A DNA stretch of 64,000 nt from Strongylocentrotus purpuratus (GCF_000002235.5 NW_022145607.1:35997029-36061028); one strand, 5' to 3'. Shown: positions 42,953-55,035, counted from the first letter of the stretch. Translations and numbers: made by a program. The notes: a model not told the origin generated them from the sequence alone.

Positions 42953-45900
42953 CTGTAGAAATATCAACAAGATAATAAATCATGAGACTTTGGAATATAA
43001 ATCATTTAAAACATTCAGTTCAAGAATTTCTTTACTAGAGAGAGAGAGAGAGAGAGAGAGAGGCAGAAAGAGAGAGAGAGAGAGTATGTGTGGGATTATA
43101 AGAGTAAATATTACATGAGAGAGAGGGAGAGAGAGAGAGAAAAGTCAGGGGAGTGCACAAAATTAAGAAATCGATGGAGAGAGAAGGGGAGATCATAAAG
43201 ACAAGGGCAGGAGAGACAGGAAAAGATGGGACAGAACTAGAACAGAGGAGAGAAGGAGAGAGAGAGAGAGAGGGAGTGAGAGAGAAAAGGAGAGTGAGAG
43301 AGTGTATGAGGTGGGGTTGTGAGAGTAAATGTGGCATGGGAGAGATAGAGAGAGAGAAAAGTCAGGAGAGTGGACAAAATTAAGAAATCGATGGAGAGAG
43401 AGGGGGAGATCGTAAAGACAAGGGTAGGAGAGACAGGAAAAGATGGACAGAACTAGAACAGAGGAGAGAAGGAGAGAGAGAGAGAGAGAAAAGGAGAGTG
43501 AGAGAGTGTATGAGGTGGGGTTGTGAGAGTAAATGTGGCATTAGAGAGATAGAGAGAGAGAAAAGTCAGGAGAGTGGACAAAATTGAGAAATCGATGGAG
43601 AGAGAGGGGGAGATCATAAAGACAAGGGCAGGAGAGACAGGAAAAGATGGACAGAACTAGAAAATGAGAGAAGGAGGGAGAGAGAGAGAGAGAGAGAGAG
43701 AGATCATTTAATTCTTACTTTGGTTTGATGCAGTCTTCCATCTCGAGATCCCATACAAATATCTTGCCGACCTGGTTACCAAGGGCTAGCATCTGGAGGA
43801 AAAAATAATCAAGAGATAACCTTTAGTAAACATGGATCTCAATGCCTAATGTACAGATGCAAGCTGATCAAATAAAGAGTAATTGAAATAAAAGAACATT
43901 TCTTCATAATGGATTTTGTTTTTATTTTGAGATACTTGCACTCACGAATACACTTTTATCCATAACAAAATTTGAATAATTTTTCTTACCATTTTCCATG
44001 AAATGATCGTGACAACATGATTTATTCTTGATAGATAAAGTGTGCAGCTTCTCAGAACTTTGTTGATCAATCCGTACAGTTGTAGGGATTGGTCAATAAA
44101 GCTTTGCATGAGTAGATATCAACTTTATCAGTCAAGAATAATCATATTGTCAAAATCATTTCATGAGAAGAGGTACAGAAAACCTATTACAAATTTCTAG
44201 GCAACAAAGTAGGAAGAGAATGTTACCTTCTGTCTGTAATCCATGCTGAACCTCATGAACCAGATATCACACTGTGTGTAGTTGAACCGGGTCAAGACGG
44301 TGACCTCTGACATGGACGGCTTGATCATCTCTACAGGGTCATGAATGCCACCAGGTTTCCAGCAGACGATGCAATTCTCACATGACTGTGGGATGAGAAA
44401 CATTCATGTACAGTTAACAACTGTGGGGGCCCTAATTATAGGCGATCTGCTTCTTTTTGAGGTCCTGACCATAAATTTGTACTTTGTATGCTTTATGAAC
44501 TCTATTTTCTAATGTATGTTTTGCTTTTACATGTACCTGTATATATGGTTTAATAAATTAAATTCAACTAAGTTATTCATACCCTTACCAAGTATTTTTA
44601 TTTTAGATGTATGTGAAAAATCAATTTGGCCAGTTTTATGTTTCTTAAAAATATGACATATTAAAGCTTACATCTAAGAGTATTCAACAAAGGCTCTAAA
44701 TTCAACCAGTCTACGTGTCTATCTGTTAAAAACATCAAATTTACAAGGGGTATGAATAATTTAGTTGTTAACTGTAGTTAGGAAAGGTCATGGATGCTTA
44801 GAAAAGAGAAAAATATATTTTTTCATCCATAGTTATATTTTCTTCCACTTTACAAGGCTAAAAAATGAAAACCATTTGATATGCAATGATTCCTCTTTAT
44901 TTCATAATCAGCAATGTATAATTACTTCTAGATATTTTCTTTCAAAGTGCAATAGTACTCCCACTGTTCAACGTTACTCTCATCCATGCTCTACTGAAAG
45001 GCACTAGCCTGTCACCATGGTTTCTAATTAAATCATTTCCAGTTCCAAGACCACTGTTCTGACAACTTACCTACACATATTGAGCATTCACTATTTGAAT
45101 AATGCTCATATATAATATCATAATAATTTTTCGGAAAATCACTAATTAGTAAACAAAATGAATATAGATAATTTAAAACAAGCAATGTTGGATGTAGATT
45201 ACCTTAGAGAGTACAAAGTCGCCCAGCCAGCGTACACAATCAACATAGTTCCTATGAATGTCACGAGTTGTGAAGTCGGGTGTATTCACGTACAAAGACT
45301 TGAAAGGCCTGGGAAAGCACACACATAGAATCAAAGTATTAGGAGCGTTATAAATGTGATCTATTATTATTATTATTATTTTAAAGAAATTTACCATCAA
45401 GGAGTAGTTTGCCGTGAAATTCACTAACTTCACCAATTTACAAGTGTTTCAACTTGGGAAACTGAATTTATAGCATGCATTGTCCACATAAACTACTTAT
45501 GGCATTTTGCTAGTGAAATATACATCTCCCCAAAATAAATTGCATCCTCTTCAATCAATCGTAACTTTACAATAAGTTGTGTCAGACAATTTATCTCATG
45601 TTGCAGATAGGTAAAATGTTTGGTTAGATTCAATTAATTGCATCAAAAATTGGAGACAATACAATTTTAGGATTGACTGTTGGTCAATTTTCATGTTACA
45701 GGGCCAAGGGCTTATTACGGTGAAACCTGCTCCAACAACCACCTTGTCTACAAAGAAAGATCACATTTTTTGTTTCCCTTGAAAATGGGTTCTCACTGAA
45801 ACACATGTTCTAAAGGAAACTTTACATAAAGACCTGCGTATGAAGATCACTTTCTTGACTACCAAGGGTGATCTTTATACACAGGTTTCACTGTACTCAC

Positions 45901-48900
45901 TTGTTAGTCTTGGATGCAATGTATGCATGTGATGCTTTCATGGCTCGTTGAATGTTATCTTTCTCCAGGTTCCAGATCTTCAGTGAATGATCCATACCAC
46001 ATGATGCTATCCGCAAACCATCAATGTCAAAGTCCTAACAAAAATAACAAAAAAGTACAGAGTTCTCTACTTATTTTATGTGAGAAAATAATATGAAATG
46101 AAGAAAAATACTATAGACTTTAAGAAATTCTTCAACCAGGTACAATTAATATATCAGTTGAGAGAGACAACGATATACACAAAATTACTTGTCTCAGGGC
46201 AAACATTGACATTTTGGCATTTGGGTTAGAATGTGACAGAAATGAATCACTAAAAATACAAAGGTAACCTCATAGACTTATTATTGATCACATTTAGTTC
46301 CAATCTGTTTGTGATTATCCAATCATCTCCTATTTACTCCAATATTTTTTCTGTTCTTAGAAAAGTTCACTGTAAACCATTTTATACAAAACACTAACGA
46401 CACATACATGTAACTGAAGTCATATATGAATATTTTGGTTCTCATTTGTGCAGAGTTCGATCGATGTCACATTTTATTCCATTAATTATCTTCAGTCTAA
46501 GAGGGCAGTTCCTTAGCTAAACTTGAATCACAACTTAAAAGGAATGCTTACCCCAGACAACACTTCATCTCGATGACCTTCGACCCCACCAAAGATGGCT
46601 ACTAATGTATCTGTTTTCAGGTTCCATAACCTGACTGAATGATCTGTGTGTGACAAACAAAGAGCATTGTCAAATGACTATACAAGGTGGTATTTTGGTA
46701 CATTACAAAAATGGCCTATTCCAAATGAAGCAATGGCAAGGCACATGCAGTTCCAAAGCCTCGGAGGCTAGGATCTTCATAAGGCAAATACTGTGAGACA
46801 AAAATGTTTTTTTATAGTCATTATTTGACATGAATCAATTATTAAAGACCCTATACGAAGTGAAGATTGAAATAGATGAATTATATATAAAAGGAAAGCT
46901 TACAAGCCGTAGATTACAATAATACCAATAATTTGCTACTTCAGTGCTTGTCAGACAAGTAACAGCTTTCTGAAAAATCGAAATCTAAAGCTTTGAAAAT
47001 CGAGAGTTGTTGACCTAAAAACTAGCTATCGAATTGATGACATCATATGTGGGGTGCGCATATTCACAATGACTTTGCATTAATTAAGCATGGCTCATCC
47101 CCTCAGCTATATAGGCGAGCTGATCAGGTGCACATGTTATGTCGTCAATGTAACTGCAGCAAATTTGACCCCTGTCGACATGTTATTTGGAGGGGTGCAG
47201 AAAATGAGGTTTTGATTTGCTTTTGTGCAATACTGAAAAAGAAAATACTTTGTATTAATACGTTCATTCAGTTTTCCACTTATACAAAGATAGGGTGACA
47301 GGGTCTTTAAACATTATTTACCTTTGCTGACTGATAGAAGTAGGTTGGAGTCATGTGGGTGTGTCTTCAATTCATTCACAGCATTGCCGTGGGCGATGAA
47401 ATGCTGAAATGAAAAAACCGTATCATAAAATCAACCAAATTTCTGGAGGCGTGGTCGGTAGAGCAGTGGTCTCGTAATCCGGTGACCCGGGTTCGAAACC
47501 AATTAGATGCGCCAGTGCCCTTTGGTAAGGCATTAATCCTCATTACATAACCAGGTCCCTCGGGGAGGACCTAAAGCCGTGCCTGGTTGGTGGTCTGGTT
47601 ACTTACTAATAAGCATTTATGCTTTCTTAGCAGTCAGATAAAATAACCACCACCACCACCACCACTAATGCTAAACAATTAGATAGTGATTTGGGCCCTT
47701 ATGAATATATCATTCATACACTGCATGCAAATACAGGTACAGTATCACAGTGGAAAAGTAAAACAAAAAATGAAAAAGAAATTAAAAATTACATAATTGG
47801 TCTAATATGACAATGAAGTATTAAAGCCCTGGCAGGAATGTATTCCTTAAAATGCTAGAGCGCCATTATAGCATCCATGCTAAAGCTGGGGTATTATTCA
47901 CCAACAGGACATAGCTCGCAATGTTTTTTAATATCCATTTGTGCACTTTACTGATGTTTAAATCTACTAAACTTATTCATCTATTAAGCTAGTAATCTAC
48001 ATTGTAGGCAAATACATATGGTGATTCACTTGAACAAATTGAGTAAACAGAACAAAATTCAAGAATTTTGACGCATATTAAAAATAAGAAATAACCGAAT
48101 AAGAATTTAATTCATCAATAAATGAATGTAAGAATATAGGGAGGTATCACTATAATGCATGAAATAAAGTAAATCATTTTATTTTGAACCCCTTGTAAAG
48201 ATAGAAAAGTGTCCATAAATTTATATACCCTCCAAATTAGACAATCAATTTCATTCTCAAACAAGCAAGTAAAACAACTAAGATTTTTACCCTAATACAC
48301 TGTAGTGTTATTGGGCTGATGATTCGGATGACTCCTCTCGAACCAGCAACGGCCAAAAGAGGGAGCCCTGTCGTTTCTTCATACGTCCATGCACATGTGT
48401 AGAAGTTTTCATCAGACTAAGATCTCAAAGTTAAAGAAATGCACCTTTGAATAGCACAATATTTTAGTTTCAAGTTCAAATAATCATTATGCTATGTTTT
48501 CTAGGGCAAAATGAGAAATTAACAGCTCTTTTTCACCTGTGGCTACCTTACGGTGAGTATAAATAAGAATGACCCAGCTTTCAAATACAGTCTTTAATAG
48601 CAAGCCATTGGAACAGAAAAAAATCATGAAAATCTTCATTTCAAAATAACTTCAAATAACATTATATATCAGCATGGCATGTTTTGTGTTCCACATCTAA
48701 CCAAGGCAAGGTGAACAGATGAATGAACATCATCATATTCTGGTTATCTTGATCAATTATTTCCTTAAATTATAAAAGAAGTCAAATATGAATCAACAAA
48801 TATATTGTTCTCCTACTCAATTTACGGCAGAAGGCTGGATAATAAATATCAAAATTATCATGTTTTACAATATAAAAAAGACCTTTTGCCGAGACGCCAA

Positions 48901-51900
48901 GTTCAAAGATCGGCAATGCGTGACATTTTCATGATTCGGCGTGCAAGCACGCGTGCGAGGGTATAACACACGTATAAGGTATAGCGTTTTTTCAAAATCT
49001 AGCACGCGCGTCGTGCGTAAGAGCATTTTCAGACCCTCGAAATGAGTGATGTCACGCCTAATGCGTAATACTTGGTAGCTCTGCTTTTGACAGCAAAAAG
49101 CTAATATAAAATTGATGAAAAATTATAGAGTAATGGAATTTCTCCTACTACAGTGGAAAAGAAAGGATACATCAGCGTCAACATAGCTCTGTAATAGCTT
49201 AATCTTGCCATCATCCTGAAGCTCGTAGATTGAAACACGGTTACTACCAACTGAACAGAAGACATTAGGATCACTTTCCTTCCGATACGGGTTGAAGATA
49301 ACTCCAAATATAGGCTGACCATGGTCCTCCTGGGGAGACAAAAATATAATGATAATAATAATAACAAATTAAAACATTTTTTTTTTTAAACTCACACTTA
49401 GTTGATTTCGCCAGCTCTGTATAGTCACGCCTTTGCATGGGCAATTTATGCAAAACAATGGGCAACAATTAACTTGTCAAACAAAATGGTATTGCAAAAT
49501 TACCCAATCCCTAGCCTTGATTGGCTTCATGATAACCCTTTTAATACCATTATAGATTAGTCTTGCACTGAAAACGGTTAAATGATATTGAAGTCTTTGG
49601 TAGGCCTATATCTATCCCATGATAATAAATGCAATATGGCCAGGGAAAAAAATACACAGGGCTCAGGGCGTATTAGCTCCCGAAATGCCCCAAAGAGCCC
49701 CCGAAAGTCTTAAAAGAGCTCCCAAATTTTGCATAGAGTTCAACGCAAAACAATTTAAAGAGTGTTATTTTCATGAAAAGTAGCCCCCAAAATTTTCAAA
49801 GTAATTTTTTCCCTGAATATGGCACAGGGAGATTATTTGTGTGGCATACAAAAGAGTTGATTTTCAGGATTGAATCTCTGCATATTGTAAGCAACAACAT
49901 ATCACTTGTATTTTTGGAAAATGAAATGTGTATTCCCTGTTTGTGTTCCGAAGTATCTTGATAGTCTAAAGTAGGTAAACAATTGTCTTCACATGGCATG
50001 ATTTATCAAAGGCAGTGTTATGTGCCTTTGACATTGAAAGTGCAACATGAAGCTTGGCATGTATGACTTCTATTATATCAGCAACATTTTCATACATTAG
50101 TTTTTATGTAATTGTCTATTCTCTAATGAACTCTTTCGAAATGGATTTTCTTAAAGGCCCACTGCACAACTTGTAGCTACTTGCGCCCTCTTACAACAAA
50201 CAATGCCTAATCGGTGACCATTGGTGCCCCATGATCCTCTTTTTCTTATGTTAACTGAGAGCTGAGTTGATGAGATAACCACCTGTCCAGTGACCTTGCA
50301 GGGCGCTCTAATCCCTCCTGTAAACTATGGCAGATAAGCTTTAAAACTTCAGGCAAGTGAATTTTTCATGGAATAGTGTCATCTTTGAAAAAGTATAGTG
50401 TTCCCTTTGAGACGGATAGACACATGCACTTGCAGAGGAATGCACCCACCCTCCCCCCTTAAAAAAAACAAGACAGAGATAAACAGACAGAAAGGAGGAG
50501 AGACACATAGACTGAATAGATTGACAAAAGACTGACAGACTGAGAAACAGATGTTTACCTTGACATAACAGCTATACTTGAACTGCCATTTGCATTTCTT
50601 AGATTTCCACCTTCCTCTTGCCCATCTCTTGGCTACAAGTGCTTGATCTGAGCCAGCAGCAGTCACCATGCTTGTAGGGGTTTCTGATCGAGAGTTTGTA
50701 CTGTCGAGTGATTGACTCGTAGTCTCACTCTTACTATCATCAATGTCCATCATCTGTAAAGAATAAAATGCCAGTTACATCATAATTTCCAAAGCGCATA
50801 GAGACGTTATAATGTGATATACTGATGTGCTATTCAAGAACCAAATATTATTTTCTCTAGACTCAGTATAGTTTAGTTTTCTCTTTGCACTGGGTTTATT
50901 TTTTGCATACATTTTTATATCAGTTTGCTTAAATTGTATTTGTAGAAATATTAAAGCATACCTAAGGTTCAGAAGAAATTTTAAAACATATTTATTTTGC
51001 CCTTTGTAAAATCTTACAATTCTGATCCATTTCCACTGGACTGGACAAAATGATGAATGTCTGCTATTGAATCCAAAAGAAGTCATACTCATGTACTCAT
51101 ACCGACGGTCACTATTAGGCCATGTAAAATTGATTTCATGTTGATCGTCCCCGCCCGCTTCCTTTTTGGGGGCCGCCTCCTATTTTTTGTTATTTGTTAT
51201 TTTTTTTTATTTTTGATTTTTTTATTTAAAAAAATTTTTTTTTTTGATTTTTTTTTTTTTTGAAAGAAAAAAAACATGAAAAACACTGCTAAAATGGCTC
51301 TATTTCTGATTTAAAAAAAAAAAATTGTCGGCGGCCATCTTGAAAAAAAATAGCCTCGACTGTCGGGGAAAATGTACCGAGCGGCCATTTTGAGCGGCCA
51401 TTTTGAAATATCAAATATCAAATAACATGGTACACCCTCCTCCTCTTTTTCAAAAAATCCGGACGATCAACATGTAATCAATTTTACATGGCCTTACAGT
51501 CATAGAGACAGCGCCAGTGGCAGTGTGAAAGTAAAAGTGAAAGGCCCCCCCACCCCCACCCCCCCCCCCCCCCCCTTGAGCAAAAATTTGCATACGATGG
51601 GGGGGGGGGGGGGTAGCTAGTGAGCACTAAAAATGAAATTGGTTCTTATATTTGTTTTTTTACTCAACACCCCCCCCCCCCCCCCTCCCTTGCATGGGCA
51701 AAACAAAATTTGCATACAATACGGTACGCTGCGCTGGTTCGTCCTAACACTTATCAAACAAACCATAATGAAACAAACGCGTAGAGGGCTACTTAATCAT
51801 TCATTTTTATTATGATGCGGAAGATTTTTCATTGTACATGTGATGTGGGAGGGAATTTTTTTTCACAAACCGGGAGATTCTACATTTGTGCGAGAGTGGG

Positions 51901-52506
51901 AGGAAGGGCGTACGCGTGGTGGTGGGAGTCTCGATCCCAAGTAGGAGTACGAGCTGGCCAATCAAGCCTGGTGCCAGTGCTGTGGCGGGATATCGCGCGG
52001 CGGGAGAATGAACGTGGACGTGGTGGCGTGAGACAATACGGGACGGTTGAAAGCCCTGGAGATATTTTTTGATTCCTTGTTTTAATCTTTGACTCAAGTT
52101 AGCATGGTAAGGATGCGCACACTCCCATACCCATAATATGCCTTGAGTAAAAGATCTATACAATTTTGAATGAGCACTAGCACCTAGCAGAGAGAGAGAG
52201 AGCCACGGCTCCAGCACCGCGCTCCCCACTTGGCCATTGGCTAGCTGCATACTGCACTTGACGCTGTTTGGGCTGCCACTGAAAAAGAAAGAGGATCTGA
52301 GGATTCAGTTTGCGATGTTAAAATTCCAATATTTTAGTCCTTTAAATTTTATACTGATGACAGACATTACTCACCATTGTTTCGCTGATGCCTGTGGTCA
52401 CAGAAACAGACGTCTGATCTTCTTTTGTTGCTTGTAATGTTAGTTTGTTTGGGATCAGTCCGTCCGGACCGACGTTTGAAACACCCGCTTTGTTTATGTC
52501 AGCCAT
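42826..52506 (-). CDS. EED: EED, Polycomb PRC2 WD40 subunit, eleven coding exons, complete
   Basis: EED is the seven-bladed propeller of Polycomb repressive complex 2. It holds the EZH2 methyltransferase and reads H3K27me3 in the nucleus. Exons (minus): 52375-52506, 50559-50753, 49171-49329, 48291-48416, 47322-47403, 46552-46643, 45901-46034, 45203-45308, 44227-44385, 43719-43792, 42826-42952. Every junction is GT-AG, and phases join to 461 residues (human 441). After a divergent N-terminus comes [15 protein letters not shown], then [148 protein letters not shown] and IWRWDRTK. The H3K27me3 cage is present (F117, Y168, W384) except that the fourth aromatic is F385 instead of Tyr. Confidence 0.96.
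43034..43703. repeat. GA microsatellite with three larger units of about 204-218 bp, EED intron 10
   Basis: Units contain 'gtcaggagagtggacaaaat', 'aagaaatcgatggagagaga' and 'agacaggaaaagatggacag'. Landmarks fall near 43085, 43303 and 43507. The last two units are nearly identical, so they are a recent duplication. Confidence 0.85.
43719..43792 (-). CDS. EED: EED coding exon 10
   Basis: [20 protein letters not shown] to CIKP plus two bases; acceptor cctccag, donor CCAAA/gtaaga. Confidence 0.95.
44227..44385 (-). CDS. EED: EED coding exon 9
   Basis: [20 protein letters not shown] to [16 protein letters not shown]. Holds Trp and Phe where human EED has W364-Y365 of the methyl-lysine cage. Acceptor cccacag, donor AAG/gtaaca. 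Confidence 0.97.
45203..45308 (-). CDS. EED: EED coding exon 8
   Basis: [20 protein letters not shown] then [15 protein letters not shown]; the most conserved block of EED. Acceptor tttcccag, donor AAG/gtaatc. Confidence 0.97.
45716..45893. mobile_element. MITE of the TACAGTGAAACCTG family, copy 4
   Basis: Left TACGGTGAAACCTGCT, right CAGGTTTCACTGTA; it ends 8 bp from the donor boundary of EED exon 7 (45901). Confidence 0.8.
45901..46034 (-). CDS. EED: EED coding exon 7
   Basis: [20 protein letters not shown] to [12 protein letters not shown] plus two bases; acceptor tttgttag, donor AACAA/gtgagt. Confidence 0.95.
46552..46643 (-). CDS. EED: EED coding exon 6
   Basis: [20 protein letters not shown] to HRDEVLSG; acceptor cacacag, donor GGG/gtaagc. 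Confidence 0.95.
47322..47403 (-). CDS. EED: EED coding exon 5
   Basis: [20 protein letters not shown] to LLLSVSK plus one base; phase 1 donor AAAG/gtaaat. The lower similarity in HFIA is normal for the family. Confidence 0.95.
47449..47665 (+). mobile_element. tRNA-derived SINE, copy 2, EED intron 4
   Basis: Has the head remnant GTCGGTAGAGCAGTGG, a B box GGGTTCGAAACC and a body identical in plan to 16531-16755, including AAGCATTTATGCTT; it ends in a short 'accaccacc' run. The first part of the A box is degraded. Confidence 0.85.
48291..48416 (-). CDS. EED: EED coding exon 4
   Basis: Forty-two codons, [14 protein letters not shown] to PITLQCIR; contains the cage Tyr of NFY. Acceptor tcttag, donor AGG/gtaaaa. 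Confidence 0.95.
48880..49080. other. GC-richer patch with CACGCG-type words, EED intron 3
   Basis: Contains 'aagcacgcgtgcg' and 'agcacgcgcgtcgtgcg' and stands out from the AT-rich surroundings. The inverted cg-rich words suggest the ends of an undefined repeat. Confidence 0.35.
49171..49329 (-). CDS. EED: EED coding exon 3 (first propeller strands)
   Basis: Fifty-three codons, [10 protein letters not shown] to LLQSYVDAD; contains the cage Phe of QPIF. Acceptor tccccag, donor GAT/gtatcc. Confidence 0.95.
49641..49815. mobile_element. hAT-like MITE, family CAGGGGAAAAA, copy 2, EED intron 2
   Basis: The 175-bp element starts CAGGGAAAAAA and ends TTTTTTCCCTG, flanked by perfect 8-bp repeats AATATGGC (49633-49640 and 49816-49823). 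Its interior is homologous to 10392-10557 in the opposite orientation. Confidence 0.87.
50559..50753 (-). CDS. EED: EED coding exon 2
   Basis: Sixty-five codons starting [10 protein letters not shown]; Ser/Thr-rich and acidic, then [20 protein letters not shown]. That basic motif equals the vertebrate GKWKSKKCKYSFK. Acceptor ttacag, donor gtcaag/gtaaac. Confidence 0.93.
51118..51493. mobile_element. PIF/Harbinger-like MITE, 376 bp, EED intron 1
   Basis: Ends GGCCATGTAAAATTGATT and AATCAATTTTACATGGCC continue inward to GTTGATCGTCC (about 33 bases, one mismatch). The flanks are TTA on both sides (51115-51117 and 51494-51496), the TWA target typical of PIF/Harbinger. The interior is T/A homopolymer with 'gcggccatttt' repeats. 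Confidence 0.8.
51540..51690. repeat. Poly-C and poly-G runs
   Basis: C runs near 51546-51576 and 51669-51686 and a G run at 51599-51613; the phrase 'aatttgcatacgat' or 'aatttgcatacaat' follows both C runs. Confidence 0.7.
52375..52506 (-). CDS. EED: EED coding exon 1 (variable N-terminus)
   Basis: Forty-four codons, [20 protein letters not shown] to GISETM, donor ATG/gtgagt, phase 0. The start is the first in-frame ATG of the open stretch. The N-terminus is not conserved with vertebrates, so the exact start is less certain than the rest. Confidence 0.72.
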
Positions 52507-52829
52507 CGATCTCGCTAAATCTCTGCAACATGTGCGTGAACTCGTCCCTAGCTCGATCGTGTATTCTGCCAGTAAAATTCGCCCATTCGCCCATTTTGCT
52601 GTTTTTAGAACAAAGTTTTATAAAATTTACAAAAACTGATGATATGAGGCACGGATCATGTGCTCCTTTCTCCCATGGCAGATGTATGGGTCTTTTTGGA
52701 GGAGCACGCTGGTATCCTCTTTTAAAAACAAATGTGGCATATCAGAGGACTGCAAACACAATTAATTAAAGGAAATCTGTGCCCCTTTTTCTGACCTAAA
52801 AAGTAAAATTACACCCCAAAATTTGATTA
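52507..52829. other. Upstream region of EED
   Basis: Should contain the EED promoter and 5' UTR. GC content is raised near the start. No TATA box was recognised. Confidence 0.4.
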
Positions 52830-52837
52830 GGCCTACA

Positions 52838-52941
52838 CAGGCGCGTACGCAGGGGGGGGGGTTTGGGGGGTTAAACCCCCCCCTTTGGAAATTTTTTGTG
52901 TGTAAACCCCCCTAAAAAAAACCTAAAACCCCCCCCCTTTT

Positions 52942-52978
<37 letters not shown>

Positions 52979-53114
52979 ATTAAAAAAAAAAAAAAAAAAA
53001 AAAAAATTATTCCCATGGCCGACCTAAAAAAGGTGACCTTACCCCCCCCCAACGGAGCAAAATGTCAAATTTCCAAATTTCGAGACCAAAAAAAAAAAAA
53101 AAAAGTGTCCTCTT

Positions 53115-53147
<33 letters not shown>

Positions 53148-53412
53148 CTTATTCAGCGGTCGGCTGAGTCGTTGCGATTTTTTTGGGACCAAAAAAAAAA
53201 AAAAATGTGTCCTCTTACCCCCCCCCCCCCCGCTTATTCAGCGGTCGGCTGAGTCGTTGCGATTTTTTTGGGACCAAAAAAAAAAAAAAATGTGTCCTCT
53301 TACCCCCCCCCCCCCCCGCTTATTCAGCGGCTGGCTGAGTCGTTGCGAAATTTTCGGACCGATTTATAAATGTTAAAACCCCCCCCTTGAAAAAATCCTG
53401 CGTACGCGCCTG
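52838..53412. mobile_element. hAT-like element, 575 bp, with homopolymers and an internal tandem repeat
   Basis: Ends CAGGCGCGTACGCAGG and CCTGCGTACGCGCCTG, a perfect 16-base inverted repeat, flanked by perfect 8-bp repeats GGCCTACA (52830-52837 and 53413-53420). Inside, three units carry 'gcttattcagcggtcggctg', poly-T, 'gggacc', poly-A, 'gtgtcctcttac' and poly-C. Confidence 0.9.
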
Positions 53413-53571
53413 GGCCTACATACCTTTTATCCAGTAGACCCTACGTTGTTCTTTTTTCTTTGTCTTTCTTTCATTTGCTTACGTGCTTGTTAAATTAATC
53501 TTGTTGAAAAACATATTCCTCCTTTCTTCACTTTCAGTACACACAGTGGCGTTTTGAGCAAACCCTTATCT

Positions 53572-53603
<32 letters not shown>

Positions 53604-53889
53604 GGGGGGGGGGGGAGGAAGGGCAATATTTCTAAACCACTGGTATCGTGTTTGAATTTTTTTCGGGGGGGGGGGGGGACTGCTCGCAAATGGTTCAGCA
53701 TTGTAAAAGCATCAATATTGAACACGTTTATTTTATTCAATTGTATGTTATGGTTTGTATTGCACATATGGAGAAATAAAACAAAATTGTTAAACAAATT
53801 TTTTTTTTAATTGTCACATAACCCAGATACACCCTCCCCCCGCCCCCCACAAAAAAAAAGGTGAACCGAAAAAAGGATAAAATGAGACA

Positions 53890-55035
53890 CTTCTTGCACC
53901 TGGAAAGAGGCACTCACCAGGGATAAAAATGGGCAAGAATATGAGAATGGAAAATGGGCATTTGTTGACGGAAATAAGGCACCCATCAGATTTTGATAGG
54001 GGCATTTATAAGAGGTGAAAATGGGCACGTATACGGGGCACTGACCAGATATGAAAAGGAGCACTTATGAGAATATAAAAGGGGCACTTATATTGAAGGA
54101 AAATTTACATTAAAAAAAAAGGGGGGGGGGGCACCGATCAAATCTTAATGAGGGCATTTATCGGATGTGTAAGGGCACTTTTATGAGAAGGGGAAAGTAG
54201 CTTTCATTAAAAAGAAAAATAGTCAGCTGTCATAATAAACGGGGCACATATCAGAGATGAAAAGGGTGAAGGGGCACTTATATAAGGAGGAAAAAGAGCA
54301 TTTATTAGAAAAGAAAAGGGGCACGTTTCAAAATAAAGGGGCAGTTATTAAAGGTGAAAAGGGGTACTCAGAGATGAGTACATCAGACATGAAAAGAGCA
54401 ATTAGTGAAGTGAACATGAAGGGGGCACTTATCTGAAGTATCTGAAAAGTAGTAACTTCTTGTACTTGAAAAGGGCCATTTACCATAGATGAAAAGGGGT
54501 ACTTATAAGAAAGAAAAGGGACACAAGTTTAATTGGTGAAAAGGGGCATTTATGAGAAGGGGAAGGCGCTCTTATTTGTTTATGGGGGCACTTATCTTAC
54601 GGAAAAGGGGCACATGTTAAAATTGAGGGTGCGCTTATCTTATCTTATCTGAGTTAAAAGGGGGAAGGGGCACTTGTAAAAGTAAAAGGGGCACATCTCA
54701 GATTTGACATGGTCAATTAACAGAGGTGAAGGGGCACTAATCAAAAGTGAAAAGGGGCACTTCTCGTTCCTGAAACGGGGCACTTACTAGAGATTGATAA
54801 AGGCACTTATGAGAATGGAAATATTGACAAAAATTATTATTGTAGAGGAAGAAATTAGGAAAAATGTCGAAGGAAAATTTAGGGGCATGTGTCAAAAAAG
54901 GGGCACTTATCAGTGGTGAAAAGGGGGCATTTCTATAATAGAATAGGGGCACTATTAAAGTAAAAGGGGTCCTTTGTGTATATAAAAAGGGGCACTTTGG
55001 GGGTACTGGAAAAAGTGGGGGAGGGGGGCACTTCA
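53890..55035. repeat. Degenerate short tandem repeat, 'gaaaaggggcacttat' type
   Basis: Dozens of units of about 20-30 bp, each with 'ggggca' and usually 'ctta' or 'attta' followed by 'gaaaag'. No regular period and no coding frame. It is preceded by T, G and C homopolymers (53578-53690). Confidence 0.8.

Noticed and set aside
52440..52769. Plus-strand 114-residue gene over EED exon 1
   Set aside because: It overlaps EED exon 1 in antisense and has no conserved features; the minus-strand exon has a good donor and joins in phase.
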